Shown here piece by piece: positions 13,090 through 26,202 of a stretch of DNA of 64,000 nt. The notes below the pieces were generated by a model. It was not told the origin of the DNA, did no database searches, and saw only the letters and a list, made by a program, of their open reading frames with translations. How positions within the stretch are numbered: the first letter of the stretch is position 1; every line of letters begins with the position of its first letter. A program made the position numbers and the translations under genes. Source of the DNA: Anagrus nilaparvatae (taxonomy: Eukaryota > Arthropoda > Insecta > Hymenoptera > Mymaridae); NCBI GenBank assembly GCA_022575985.1, contig JAKSXM010000132.1:2976001-3040000 (forward strand), in the 5' to 3' direction.

Positions 13090-13097
13090 TATATAAG
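13090..13097 (+). promoter_or_regulatory. Probable TATA box of the 13181 gene
   Basis: TATATAAG lies about 90 bp upstream of the ATG at 13181. A start of transcription about 30 bp further on would fall near 13120, in 'AACAAGTTGCAGTA', which holds an initiator-like CAGT. Confidence 0.45.
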
Positions 13098-13180
13098 AAT
13101 TATTTAATAAAGTTAAAACAACAAGTTGCAGTATATTAAGTGACTCTCTTAAAATCAACAGATTTTTTTTTCTCATAAAA

Positions 13181-13591
13181 ATGAATTCTAAAATATCAGT
13201 AAAATCTTCAAAGTCAAAAATTTTATTACCATCAAATTCTGCTGTTTTAGATTTAATTATGTATTTAGAAGTTTGTCGATTGTATTTAAATGACCAAAGA
13301 AAATATCCAAAAGGACAAACAGTACTTTGGGCAATAAATAAATTTTTTAGAACTGATTCATCAGCAAAAGACTTTTTAAAGTGGTGTCAATCTTATAAAA
13401 TAAAATACTTACGAGCACCTTCAAATTGTACTTTTTATGAAGAAGATGAAGATTGTGATTGTGATTCTGATTTATTTGAAAATAGCTCGAAAAATTATTG
13501 TATGGATAAAAATTTTATTCAATTAGTTCAAGATCTTTTCACTTGTGGTTGTTTACTTGGAATGGGAGAACATGCAGATACATTTAATTGA
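13181..13591 (+). CDS. Small single-exon protein of unknown function (136 aa)
   Basis: I do not recognise this gene. The frame is 136 codons with mixed, non-repetitive composition in contrast to the AT-simple frames around it. A Ser/Lys-rich start is followed by a helix-like stretch (about residues 22-55, 'LDLIMYLEVCRLYLN'). Next come 'FLKWCQSYKIKYLRAP', an acidic Cys/Asp patch (about residues 87-95, 'EEDEDCDCDSD') and a Cys-rich tail containing 'FTCGCLLGMGEHADTFN'. No signal peptide or membrane segment is evident. A TATA-like box lies 91 bp upstream and AATAAA 64 bp after the stop, which fits a compact intronless gene. It ends 156 bp before the start of the methyltransferase gene on the same strand. 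It could instead be a retroposed copy of a spliced gene. That the frame is coding is moderately likely; its function is unknown. Confidence 0.6.
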   Translation: MNSKISVKSSKSKILLPSNSAVLDLIMYLEVCRLYLNDQRKYPKGQTVLWAINKFFRTDSSAKDFLKWCQSYKIKYLRAPSNCTFYEEDEDCDCDSDLFENSSKNYCMDKNFIQLVQDLFTCGCLLGMGEHADTFN

Positions 13592-13654
13592 AATTTACAT
13601 AATTACCCTGATTGTTACCCGACATTACCCGTTAATACACGACATTTTACATTA

Positions 13655-13660
13655 AATAAA
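13655..13660 (+). terminator. Polyadenylation signal of the 13181 gene
   Basis: AATAAA, 64 bp downstream of the stop codon and before the next gene. Confidence 0.5.
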
Positions 13661-13747
13661 GAATATGCGCCTAATAGAAAAAGAAATTATGTTTTTTAAT
13701 AAAATTAATTTTTTTAAAGGCCCTAAAATAGTGCCGGTGGTCCGAGC

Positions 13748-16700
13748 ATGTCTGAAGGGGACGAAGAACAGACTGCAAGGTCTTTGGCCCTCGAACAGGC
13801 TTACGTTCATGATGTTTATGAACAATGTGCTGAAAGAACAGTCCAGGGTAGTCCTTGGCCTAAAATATATCAATTCCTTGAAGAACTTGAACCTGGTGCT
13901 CTTGTTTGTGACGTTGGTAAGTTTCATTAATTTTAATACAAAAACTTCATAAGTTAATCTTGTGTTTTAAAATTATTGACTTTTATGATTAATCCGGATA
14001 TTGGAAAATATTGAACAAAAAAATTTAATATTATATCATATTCATTATTTAAAACCTTCGTTTTTTTAACAATTAAAATATTTGTAAAGGTTGCGGAAAC
14101 GGGAAGTATCTAAATGTCAATCACAAAATTTTCAAGATCGGCGTGGATCGATGCAACAGTTTCACTCGAATAGCCAAAGAAAAAGATAACCAGGTAATTT
14201 TTAATGAATTTGTAAAAAAATAGCCATTAATCTTGCGAGTTTTAGATCAAAAATTTTTTTTTAAATATGCAGGTTCTAAGATGCGACAATTTATCTCTAC
14301 CATTCCGCGACGATACCTTCGACGCAGTAATTTCAGTAGCTGTTATTCATCATTTTTCAACAACAGAACGACGAGTTCGAGCAATCAAAGAACTTTCAAG
14401 AGTCTTAAGGCTAGGTGGGCGTCTTGTGATATCAGTATGGGCTATGGAACAGAAACATCGAAAGGTATAAAAATTAAAATGACAGGAATTGATAAGAAAT
14501 ACTTACTTACGCTTTTTAATTTATAATTTTTTAGTTTGAATCACAAGATGTTTTGGTACCTTGGCCAAGGGCCTATTGCATATCTTCAGCAGACTGCCCA
14601 CTCAAATCTAGGGGTACATCGATCGACGAAAGACGCGGCAAAAACTCACAAACCTATTTTTTATCAAAAAGGTTCGTTAGAAAAATCAACATTATATTAT
14701 TTATATACATAAATGAGAGCGTTAGCTTCAAAAAAGTTTTTTTTTTTTTTTTTAAATATTTTAGTTTAATTTATTATTATTAAAAATTATCTATTTTTAC
14801 CAGAAATATCCCAAGAGCAAATAGTCTCAAAAGTTATTGGATAGATCCAATAGTCAGCGATTCACCGTCAAGTAGCAGCCTATCTAGTCCGAATGAAACT
14901 TGCTACAGTTTTTTCCGGAGAGCTTTACAAGTTTGTATTTTTTTAGCATTAAATATGTCTATGATAAGAGATTTTTTATCCTATAACTAATTAATTACAG
15001 AAACTTGCTGGTAGTCGTCGAAATAGTCGAGTATGGTTTCTCGAGAATTATTGGCGTCAAAATGGTGGTAAAGGCTACCGTTATGGCGATTATGAAGATG
15101 ATGAAGATATAGATGAATTACCCATAGAATTGCGTCGCCTTGAAGATTCTTCAAAATCGTTTGGTGGAAAATCACGAAGTTTAGGAAATATACCTGAAGC
15201 TGAAATAATCAATAAATTTGATCTTTTTCGATCACGTTCCGTTTGTACACATTCGCATGCACAAAGATCATCGAAACCTAGGCTGGTTAAACAAAAACGA
15301 CAATTTCATGACGAAGAAGTTGTTTATTTAGATAAATTACCTGAGAACACTGCCATTCCTAAAATCCCAGATAACGATAAAAATTTAGTGGTTATTTCAA
15401 ATTGCAACATGGTAAACCGTGCCAATGTAAAGAAACAGAGTTCCATGAATGAGGAACTCATGTCCTATGAAAGACTGAAAGAGAGAGATTTCGTAAGAAG
15501 TAATATAACTAAACAAACTTCACTTAACGATGAGGTTATGCACAAAGGAAGGGCATTCGATACTTTAAAAGAAACTTTATACTCGGGTAACGCAACAAAG
15601 AAATTACAGCTTATTAAAAGTGGCCTTACGAATAAAATCAAACAATCTACTAGCAGTATCGAAAAGGTCTCGGGAATATCCATAAAAAATAGTTTCGTTC
15701 GAATACTCCAAGTTAGTAAACAAAACTGTTATTTCTATAAAAATATTGACAATATTTATAAAAAACTATTATTAAATATTTTCAGAGCTGGAAATCAACA
15801 GATGATTCAGCAGTTTCGACGACAACGACACCGACAACGACGACGTGCTCAAGCCCCCCATGCACAGGGGATAATTCCTGGAAATCCCAACAAAATTTTA
15901 CATTTCAAAGGCGCGATTCAGATTTTTGCTTTGCCGAGCGTCGATTATCGCGTGAAGATGGCTCAGATTCTTCGAAAGATGGAAGCTTTCAAAGTGATAC
16001 TAGCGTAGATTCTGAGGACAGTTTTGCTTCCGTGATATACGTGCCAAACAATAACAACACCAATAATAATAGTAGTAATAATAATAATAATACTAACAGT
16101 AACAATAGTAACAGTAACAGCAATGATAGTAATAACAACAGTAATAGTAATAACAGTACCAGTAACAATAACACCAAACTTTCTCCATCGGGATTTCCTG
16201 AAACGACAACACAAATTACTAATTCAAATTCAACTCCGTCATCTCCGAGAATGAAATTACCTACAGAAACTACAAATATACAATCTCAGAGGTTAAAAAT
16301 TATATCCGTTTCTCCGTTATTAGTACAGTTTCCAAATGATAACACGAGCATTCCAATTAAAAGCCCACCAGGAATTCCCCCTAAAACTGCAATTGGATCT
16401 ACAAGGGGTACTATAGATCAAACGGATGTTACCAAACCCAATAGTTTACCAATACAAAATGTTAATGGTAAGATTTTACATTTTATTTATTTAATTATTT
16501 CAATTTTGAAATATCTTTAAATTTTAAGAAAATAAAAATAGATTTGAAATTCCATTTTCTGCGTTCATACTATTATTACACATTAAGTTAATTATTTAAT
16601 CAGGTCGAGGAGGTGGTTTTCGACCCAGTTAAGATATTAATGACTTTAAACCGGTGTAGAATTAAATTTCAAGCGTTTTTTAGACACAAATATTGACGGT

Positions 16701-19656
16701 GAAAAACCTATTTACGAATTTCAAATACTATTTTAAATATTGAGTAAGTTTTTTTAATATTAAAAATTGAAAAAACATGGGTTTTGGACACTAAAAGTTT
16801 AGTTTTTTGATGAAAAATTAATTACTAACAAAAAAAATTCTTTGCATAACATTTTTTTTTCTAATTATTTAGATTCTATTTACAAAAAATAATAAGTTAC
16901 CAAAACCGCATAGATCTCAACCACCCCATCCTTAACCCTACTTACAACCCGTATTCAGTAAATTAAAATTACAGATTTTTTTATTTGTTAAAGCATTCTC
17001 TGAACCTTTTTTTGTAATTTAAACGCTTGTAATTCTAAATTTGATTAATTAAATTAAATTTAAGCGGGTTTATAAAGAAAATTGATCTAAAGGCAGCTGT
17101 AAAAAATATATTACCCGCATTTAAATATGCTTGCATCAAAGTGTAACTATTTTAATTTTAAATTATTTAATTTATTTGACAATTTCTTTGGTATCCTGAA
17201 AAATATTTGCTCAATTATAGTTAATAGTGCAACATGTTTGAAATCAGGTATTGAACTTTTGATCCGTAACCAATATTTACTGTGGTAAAAAATTTTTTTA
17301 AAATTAAAAAAGATTTTTGACTCTAATAAACATTATTTATTATCTCTTTGAGCTTCGTCAGTTTAATTATAAGTCAAAAGTTTTAATATAAAATAGTAAA
17401 ACGAGCTTTTGATTAACATAAACTTTAGTTTTTACTCATAATTAAAAAGCTTCTTTTTGAATAACATCCAAAATAAGATAAATGTTTTAAATAAGCTTTA
17501 TTTAATCAAAAACATGGAGTTATGCAGTACATTAAAAGCAAGATAAATGCACTTTTATTTAAAATGTAAGAACAGAAAAGTTTACCCTGTTAAAGAATTG
17601 TAATCGTGTGTCGTATTAAATTTCATTTTATTTTCTTTAGAATTTTATTTAAGTAGATACATGCTCGATTAGTCAGACAGTAGAAATAGTCAGATTTAAT
17701 CAGACATAGAATAATGAGGATAATAATTTAAAATTTAATTTTAAATAATGGAATATTACAAAATTATTTTAAAAAATTTTATATTTTTATTAAAAAACTT
17801 TTAAAAATATTTCAAATTTTTAAAACTAATTATCAATAAATTTATTACGTAATTTTGTAAAAACTTTTTTAATTAAATATTTGTACCTGAAATTTTTTTA
17901 TTAATATTTGAGAAATTTATTTTAAAAAAAGTGTAATTAAATAATATTTAAAAAATGGGAAATAAAAATTTTAAATCAAAGCCTAGTTTAAAAACTTTGT
18001 ACTAGTTTTCTTATCTTGAAATTCTTCGAATACTAAAAATTTTCTTGAAACTTATTGCTAAAGTAATTAAAATTATCGCATTTAATTTTTCTTTTTTTAA
18101 AGTATTCTAAAAATCTTAAATTAAATTAATATTATATGCAAAGTTTTTTTAACTTTATCTCGAAGAAAAATGCACATTTGAAATGAAAATGAAAAATTTT
18201 TATTTTTTAGTATCAAAATCAGATAGAAGTCAAGAAAAACGGCCAACGTTACAAAAAATGAATACAACTGGTTATAAATCAATGTCTCCAGATACAGATT
18301 CTGATATCACACTCACTGGAGAAGATACTGAACCGCTTATAACACCTATTGAATCCGATGATGAAAAACCAAAAGAATCTGTATCCGATTCAACAGTTGA
18401 TGAAGATGAAAGCAGAATCGCTAGATTAAATCAAATCAAAGAGCTTTTGAAGAAAAAACCTGGTTTTGAGAGTAGAACAAGGCCACCATATCCTATTGTT
18501 CGGAGGGCAACAATGGCAACTTCTGGAAAACTAGAGACTGTTACAAAGGTAAAAAAAGAAATAATTCAATAAAAACTGTTTATAAAAAATATTATTACTT
18601 TTTTAGGTTATGCCCAGACTAATGTCTTTAGAACTTTTCAATCCAGAAACTGATGACGTGGATAGTGATTCTAGCGGAGTTTCATCTCCAGAATCCGCGG
18701 GTTCAATTGTTAGTATAAAAGATGAAAGGTACATAACAAAAAAAGCATCAGAGGAAATAGCTGCAGCAAAAGCTTTAGCAGAATCAGAAAAAAAACGCGA
18801 CGAATTGAAACAAACAAAAATTAACAAAGACATCTCGACAAGGCCAAAAGCTTTAGACATGAGAATATCGCCAGTCGAAAGTACATGGAACGAAGAATGT
18901 CGTCAACAATTAATTGAATTAACCGAAAAGCTTAGCGGTAGCCTAATAAACGACATCGACCAATTTTGCCGAAAGGCTAATGCTGATGATGACCAAGAGA
19001 AATCGTCACTGGAGTCGACATTAACAAGGTAAAAAAATAAATAAATTAAAAAATGAATAGCATTTTTGAAATGAAAATTTTTTTTTAGGGATACAAATCC
19101 TTGTGAAAATGACAATAGCTCAAATAAATTTCGTGGTCATAGCAGTGAAACCGATTACTGCGAAATGGACAATAATAGCGAAAGTAGTATAAGCAGCGAT
19201 CGTAAAAGTATTCGTAATGGTAATTCTATAGAATCAAGTGACATTGGTGATTCAATAGAAAATACAATAAGTGAAAATAGTAGCCAATTCACTGATTCAT
19301 CGTCAAGTTGTTACAATAATAGTAATAATAATAATAATATTAATATAAATAACCGTCGTTTTTGTACAACAGAAAGTTCAATATCATTATCATCGTCATT
19401 TAATGGACAAAAACGTTCATTATCAGAAGAAATACCAGTAAGAACTTTAAGTGGTTCATCGTCACAAGAATCATTACCTTCGGACCAGGCACAACCTGCA
19501 CCAATTGCTTATCATCAATATTATCATGTTTTTAGAGAAGGTGAACTTGATCAACTAATAAATACTTATGTGGAAAATCTTCATATCATACAATCTTATT
19601 ATGATCATGCAAGTTGGTGTGTTGTTGCTGAAAAAGTTCAAGTTTGGACTATATGA
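13748..19656 (+). CDS. TRMT9B: TRMT9B / fire dancer-like SAM-dependent methyltransferase (10 exons, 1149 aa)
   Basis: The family is related to tRNA wobble-uridine methyltransferases (Trm9/ALKBH8). In Drosophila the homologue (fire dancer) restrains synaptic growth. Exons by splice sites and phase: 13748-13916, 14090-14193, 14273-14464, 14535-14671, 14804-14930, 15001-15711, 15786-16467, 18211-18548, 18607-19028 and 19089-19656 (TGA). They sum to 3450 bp with no frame break. An N-terminal 'EQAYVHDVYE' leads into SAM motif I, DVGCGNGKYL (about residues 55-64), then 'DNLSLPFRDDTFDAVIS' (about 96-112) and 'LRLGGRLVISVW' (about 137-148). A long, Ser-rich, probably disordered middle includes an Asn-rich tract (about 568-614). 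The ending 'YHVFREGELDQLI...HASWCVVAEK' (about 1104-1149) is the conserved family C terminus. The donors after exons 4 (GTTCGT), 5 (GTTTGT) and 6 (GTTAGT) are weak, but the phases fit. An unseen small exon in the 1.7 kb intron 7 is possible. Human TRMT9B is much shorter (about 450 aa). Confidence 0.9.
16048..16177 (+). repeat. Asn-codon repeat (AAY) in TRMT9B exon 7
   Basis: AAT/AAC codons interspersed with AGT/AAC-type Ser and Thr codons give an Asn/Ser-rich tract in the disordered middle of the protein. Long open frames on the opposite strand here are shadows of this low-complexity run. Confidence 0.8.
16468..18210 (+). other. Large intron 7 of TRMT9B
   Basis: A 1,743-bp AT-rich stretch between a good donor (GGTAAG at 16467) and an acceptor (TTTTTTAG ending at 18210). 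The flanking phases agree (1 and 2 bases). I see no additional exon or element inside. Confidence 0.6.
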
Positions 19657-22600
19657 ATTTTTTTTTTTAATTTTTATTTATTCTATTTCGACGACGATGG
19701 TAAATATAATTCTATATAATATAGAGATATACTTAAAATACACTAAAAATTATTTACATAATGTTGAGAAAAAAAAAATTATAGGATATAAAAAATAATA
19801 TATTTAGCTTGTAATGTAGGAATTCTTGTAGGAATTTAAAAAAATTTTTTTAAACTAAAAAATGTACGCATTTTTTCTTTGAATATCGTAGGTTAAATTT
19901 TAGTTTGGACGTTAGTTTTAAAATTTAGTTATTTTCGTGATTACTGGACAGAATTGTATTGTGGATTAGACTATGAGGTCATTTACTTGTATGGATTTTT
20001 ATAGGATGAAATTTTTTTTTCATAAAAATTTTGTTGGCTGATCGATTTTATACTGGCATTGTTATTATAACAAATTATTTGTTCAAGTGATTTCTTGTGG
20101 CAGATAGGAAATTTCAAACTGATTTTAAGATTATTTCCTTTTGCCTCAGGAGGATCGTTCTCTCAGAGTTTACTTACCCATAAATAAATAGTTTAAAACT
20201 TGTTTATACTGAGAAAAAGTTAACTTATTTTGAGAAATTTATCTTAAAAAGTTGTCTTCTCGTAGGTGTAAACTGATCTTTAGCTATTTAATTTTAGAAA
20301 ATTGAACCGAATCAGACAAGTTAACCACGACTTTTACATATTGCTCATTATTTAAAATACACGACTGAGCCAAGATTTTGCACTATTTCTGTCCAATAAT
20401 CATAAAAACAAGTAAATTTTTAAATTAAAAGAAAAAATAGAGTATTTTTTAATTATTTAATTTTTTTTACACAAAAAATATTATTAATATGCATAATTAT
20501 TATTTACAAACTGTGCTATATAGATTTAAAAAAAAAATAATAATGATAATTGTAAATATGTAAAATAAAAAATATGAAACGTAACTCAATTTAATATTAA
20601 AGTAAATAACTATAACTAAAAATTTCAACAAGCAAAAAAAAAAAGTTTATTTATTATTCTGATAATTTTTTACATTTAAAAATAAAAATAAAAATTTTTT
20701 TAGATATTAGAATTGTAACTAAAAAAATAAAAATAGGATAATTTAGTGGCAAAAAAATTGGCTGTCTTAGAAAAGTATGTAAATCTAAATTTCTTTTAGC
20801 ATGGGGTGGTAGACTTGGTGGTCTTTTAAAAAGCTCCGTTTGGTTCACAGAGAGTCAAAGTTTCTTAGTCATTATCAGCTCAGTTCTGAAAAAATTGTTA
20901 AGATGGTGGTAAAAAAATAACATAAAAGTAACAGAATTTTTTGAATTTGGTAGTTTCTTGTGCTGAGTTGGATCAGAATTTCTAGGGCTAGGACTTTTTA
21001 TCAGCGAATGAAAATTTTAAATATTTTTGAAAACAAAATAGAATGAAAAACAAGGGAAATTTAAAAAATTAAAAAAATCAGTATGAATTCCGCAACTTAA
21101 ATTTCTCCTATATTTTGTTTTTGTACTAATTTTCAATAATACCTGAAAGTAGCCAAAATTCTGTTGTTTTATATTATTTATTCCACCCGAGATTCCACCT
21201 GTTAGAAAAGTTTATTAATGGAACTTTTTAAAAGTGCGTTAAGTCAACCACCCCTTGCAAAATAATAGTAAAAAAAAAATTTTCTATTTTAAATGCAATA
21301 ATAAAAAAATTGCTTATACTTAAACTATAGTTTATATAATTGTTAAAAAAAAATAAAAAAAATATTTATTGTTATGTACAAAAAAAAAAGAAATATATAA
21401 ATTATATTTGTACTGTTAGAGAATGAAGAAATATCTATATCTGTTACACAAATATTAGCAAAAAAAGAAAAAATATTAACTTAAACAATGCGTGCAAATA
21501 TTTTTTTTTAAATCTTAAGTCCCAATATTGAGGTTTTTTTTATTAATTTTTCTGTAATAAATTTTAAAAATTATTTATTTTCTATTTAAAAATTTAAAAA
21601 CTTTTTTCTAAAATTCGAATTCCCTGAATCATAATTAATTTGTACACTAAACTAAAAATGAACAAAATCAGTACTAATAAAATTTTATTCAGCCATTTTT
21701 TTTTCTTCAAATAACTTAATATTGCAGAAATATTATAGCTAAATTTTGATATAACACAAAAATTCTAAAAATAATTTAAAATTTAAATATTTTACAAAGC
21801 TATATTTCTTGTTCGATACTAATAAACGACTGATATTTTTCAAAAAATGAAAATAAAAATCAAGAAAAAAAAAATTAATTATTTTTAAAATTTGATCTTT
21901 CTGTTTCTGTACCACCCATTTGTACCAAAAGTGCTGATTTTGTATTATTCAGTTTTTAAAAAATATAGTTTGAATCTCTAACAAAGTATTGTGCATAATA
22001 ATAATAATAAAAAGTTTCAATGAACTACAATATTACTAAAAAAAAAAAAAGAATCATTGAATAATAATAATATAATAATAAATATGAAAATGTAATATCT
22101 TCTAATCTAATGTAAGAAGCACGAGGTGTGAAACTGTTTCTGTTTCTCAGGACAGACTTTTAGGTGTGGGCTATATTTTATGAAAGGGTTTCATGTATCG
22201 AAAATTTAATTTTTCTGAAATTTTTAACTGTTTATGAGTCTTTAACTTTTCGAAATGTGACTCATCGAGCTACCTTATGTTTTTAGATTTCTGATGTTTT
22301 GCCAATAACCTCAAAAATTATCTGTAAAAATTTTTTAAACTTTTCCGAAGCTGAAGTCTTAATTAACTTTCTTTGAACTACGTATTTTCAAATTAATTTT
22401 TTGCCAAAAAGTGAAATTATAAGGATTTACACTTCACAAAAAAGTTTGATGTATCATAGCGAAAACATTTGACTCACAGAAAACTAAAAATTTAAACACC
22501 GAATTCTTGATACATGAAGTTCTCTTTGTCCTAGAATGCATCTAAAGGTTTGGCCTGAAAAACAAAAAAAATTTCATAATTTCTACTTCGTAAAAAAAAA

Positions 22601-23289
22601 AATCGTACCTAATAAAAAAATTGCTTATACTATTGTGTAAAACAAAAAATATCCGAGCTTTTGAATAATAAAATAACCAAAAACTACCAAAAAAAAAAAT
22701 GTATACCTAAATAGTTAAAAAAAAAAAAATATTAGCATATCACAAAACTAAAAAAAATATGTCTGTAATTGTATGTGAATATCAAGAGAAAGCAGGGTTT
22801 TAGCATAAACAAAAAGAATAAAACAAACATTAATAAAAATTAATTGCTATAGAGTTTCAAAAAAAAAAAAAAAAAAAAAAACTAAACATATATAACGATG
22901 TTAAATAAATAAATATACAAAATTAATTGTTTAAAAAAAGCGAACATGTATTTATATATACTTGTAAAAAAAAATGAAAAAAAATTAATAAGTAAACTCA
23001 TGCATTAATAATGATAAGGGTTTGTAATGCTATAACATATGTGATATTTATAAATAAATAAAATATATATATGGATTATATATATATATATATGAAAATT
23101 ATATAAATTAAACGCAACAGATAAAATAAATAAATATTAAAAAAAAAATATAAAAGAATTTTTTATTTAACTGTATTATACACTGAAAAAAATCTGGTTA
23201 CAGCCATACCAAAATTCTGGTCGTGGTATTAAGTGGAATTTTTTTATTTTGAATGGTTGCAAATGACATAACAACTAAAAAAAAGTGTA
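19657..23289. other. 3' UTR and gene-free region downstream of TRMT9B
   Basis: No further gene seen. Many A-runs, including a long one at 22859-22880, and several possible polyadenylation signals that I cannot choose between. A modest inverted repeat pairs about 20912-20955 with 21152-21190, around GGTGGTAAAAAAATAAC and its inverse, with a loop of about 200 bp. Confidence 0.45.
20912..21190. repeat. Short diverged inverted repeat
   Basis: Arms of about 40 bp around 'TAACAGAATTTT' separated by about 200 bp, possibly a decayed MITE. No target duplication recognised. Confidence 0.35.
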
Positions 23290-24260
23290 AACAAAGTGTA
23301 AACAAACCAGAAAGCTAAAAAACCAGCTTTAAAAAAAAGTATTTGTGTGAGTGCGTGTATATGCAAAAGTGAAACCAGCTGTTAACTACTTTTTTTTTTT
23401 AATTTGGATGTAATACCTCATTTTTTCTATGAAAGTACTGATATCTAGAAAAATCGTTTTTACTCCATAACTTGGAATTTATTCAAAATTTTTGTCTTAA
23501 AATTTTTGCCATAAAAAAATACAAAAAACACCAAATTTTTTTTTCTTTTTGGATGTAATACTTAATTATTTCATATGGAGTACTAGTTTTAGAAATACTG
23601 TTTTGACTTGATTTTTTAGATCGCATACTAGATTATTTGAAAATTTTTTTCTAAACATTAAAAATTAAAAAATATACCATAATTTTTTTCATTTTGGACG
23701 TATTTCCAAAAATTTTTATTTGGAAGTACTAATTTTAAAAATATCTTTTTTCTCGGTTTTTTAGATCTGATACCTAATTTTAAAAAAAAGTTTTTATCTC
23801 AAAATTTTTTGCACTATGAAATAAAGAAATTACAAAAAGTTTTTATTCTTTTTGGACATAATACCTAATTTTTTCTTCGGGAGTCCTAGTAGTAGGAAAT
23901 TCGTTATACTGGGTTTTTAAGATTTGATACCTTATTTTATGAAAACTGTTTGGATTAAAAAATAAAATAATCAAGTAACTAATAATGAATATTAATTAAT
24001 ATTCAAAATTTATTGTATCGCTCGATAACAAGGAGAGTATTTAAATTGAAATAATCAAGATTTTTTTTTTCATTTTGAAAACAATCCTTAATTTTTTCTC
24101 ATGAGAGTTCTACTTTTAAGAAATCCATTGATTCTCAATTTCTCATATTTTTTGTACTTCATTTTTTTCTGCCAACAAATAAAAAAACTCTAATTTTTTT
24201 TTTAACTTAATGCCTAATTTTTTACTCGAGAGTTCTAGTTCTAATACATTTTGTGTCACT
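23290..24260 (+). repeat. AT-rich tandem family 'TTTTTGGATGTAATACCTCATTT', copy near 23 kb
   Basis: Starts with 'GAAAGCTAAAAAACCAGC' and a GTGTGTGAGTGCGTGT stretch, then units of about 150 bp, each with a GGAYGTAATACCTMATTTTT-type phrase followed by 'GAAAGTACT' and a poly-T/poly-A stretch (near 23405, 23555, 23690, 23855, 24070 and 24200). The same order is seen at 52680-53600 (plus), 42870-43534 (minus) and 54600-54936 (minus), where it forms the end of the GGTTCCTC family. Confidence 0.6.
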
Positions 24261-25526
24261 TTGGAATATTCTCAGTAAAGTAAAATATTTGCTAAAAATA
24301 TAAATTTGTAAAAAGTATAGCTGATTAAGTCAAATTCTGAGATGTTCCTAAAGCAGGTTCTAATTCATATACTATTATATTTTTCAGAAGAATCTGCCTT
24401 TTATTAATCAGATTCCATAGAAAATATTAATTTCGAATAGATATAAAAAAAATTACTCGCGCGAAGCAAATTATTGCAAATTTGCAGAAAAATTTTAAAA
24501 GTTATATAACTTACTCTTATATGATGACAATAATAGAAAATAAAATAGAAATTTCTTATTATAACTTGAGTAAATTTATATAGAACAAATTATATAATAT
24601 TTATGAAGCATATGAGTAAACATTACCTACAATGAAAATAATTTATTGATATTTAATAAATTTTTTTTATTAAGTACAATATTTTATTTGCTGAATATTA
24701 TATATATTTCAGAAACCGACAATTATGCAAGCGCATTGTATACTTTCAATAGACAATAATTCTTGCATAATTAAAATGAAAAATTTATTTATATATATTT
24801 GATCTTTTGTCTCAAGTTCAAAATATAATTACGTAATTTTTTTTATTGTATTTGAAAGAAGTCAAAAATAAAAAAAAATGCAAATACGTAAGTGTTCCAT
24901 ATATTTATTAAGTAACCCGTTGATTTTCTTTTGAAAATTAAAAGGCTTGAAATAGCTTTAAGGCTGTCTTTAAGATATATTTTTAGTAATATTAGGAAGT
25001 TTTAATAATTAAGAAAATTTTTTTAAAAATGAGTTTGGATAATAGTTTAAATTGTCTGGTAAAAAAAAATAAAATAATAGCAACAGAATTTCTGAGATCG
25101 GCTTTTATAATCACCAAATAAAAACTCTGATTCAATTGCTTTTTGAACGTAAAATGGTTTGAAATTATAATTAAATGATAATCTAATAATTATCATCGAA
25201 AAGACTTTTAAACTTAGTTGCTCAAAGAGGAACTTTAATTTAGTAAAAATTTTGATTATCAATAATTTTACAAATCCAGCCCCTTTTGCGATGCTAAAAA
25301 TTCATAAAAATATATATTTGGGTTACTTTGCATTTGTATACAACAAAAATATGCAAAAGCTAATCAGATCATCAACACGATGAAAAAATTTCAGATTTGG
25401 TTAAAAAATTGAGGCTTCACTCTTAATAGATTACCAGAGACATACAGACTCGCACGTGGTTTCGTTTTGTCGACCAATCACAAAAAGGTGCTAGGTAAGA
25501 TGGCGATTTTCCCTATTTAAAATACA
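24261..25526. other. Gene-free spacer
   Basis: AT-rich, no coding frame, no element ends recognised. Confidence 0.45.
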
Positions 25527-25870
25527 CACTGTAAAAAGTAACTTTCTTATAATAACAAAAAAATTAGAACATTTTCGAAAAATTAGTAAATTGTCAAAAA
25601 AATTTGTAAATATTCGAAAAAAATCGTATATTTACTAAATTTAATATATATTCACAAAAAATTGGAGTATTCTCGATTTTTTTTGTGAATTCACAAAAAA
25701 ATTTGATAATTTACAATTTTTTTTCGAAAAGTTTCAAAAAATAGTTGTAAATTTACGAAAAATAGTTCTGAATTTACAACTTTTTTCGTAAATTCAACAA
25801 AAAAAATCGAGAATTCTCGAACTTTTCGAGAATACACTAAATTTAGTAAATTTACGATTTTTATTGAATA
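25527..25870. mobile_element. Palindromic CACTGTAAAAA element near 25.5 kb
   Basis: The left end CACTGTAAAAAGTAACTTTC matches the 12332 element, followed by alternating TCGAAAA / GTAAATTTAC motifs that fold back around about 25720. The right end is degraded, ending near 'CGATTTTTATTGAATATT'. A TA lies two bases before the start rather than directly next to it. Confidence 0.5.
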
Positions 25871-25966
25871 TTTAAAAAATTCTTTAATAATAATTATAAA
25901 TCTCAGCTTGGATGCGTAACAGCTGTGTTTGAGATAATAAAACGTGCCTGGAGGCTGCGAATCTTC

Positions 25967-26044
25967 GGTCCCCCTGGTAGTCTAGTAGGTTCAAACAAAA
26001 GTGTACAGAACTGGAGATCGTGGATTCAAATCCCTCCCAGGGCC
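25967..26044 (+). repeat. tRNA-like sequence, probably a SINE head
   Basis: It contains an A box (TAGTCTAGTAGG, 25978-25989) and a B box (GATTCAAATCC, 26022-26032) at tRNA-like spacing. The outer parts (CCCTGG near 25972 and CCCAGGGCC at 26037-26045) could pair loosely as an acceptor stem. The anticodon arm is not clean, so a working tRNA is unlikely. A tRNA-derived SINE or tRNA pseudogene fits better. Confidence 0.5.
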
Positions 26045-26202
26045 CATTTTTTTATCTCAAATAAAAAATTCTTTCTGCTTTTTTTAGGATTAGCAGTTCA
26101 ATCTAACATCTTTCTATAAATTAAAAATTTAATTTCTCGTAAATTAAAATTTTTAAAAAATTAATATTCGATTTAATGATTTGAATAAATCGTTTAACTA
26201 AA

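Noticed and set aside
13652..13952. 91- and 95-codon frames over the first TRMT9B exon
   Set aside because: Shadows of the real exon (13748-13916) in other frames.
15963..16214. Long hydrophobic frames antisense to TRMT9B exon 7
   Set aside because: Antisense reading of the Asn-codon repeat gives Val/Leu/Ile runs; not real membrane proteins.
25967..26044. A functional tRNA gene
   Set aside because: A and B boxes are present, but the anticodon arm does not fold well and the acceptor stem is imperfect; a SINE or pseudogene is more likely.
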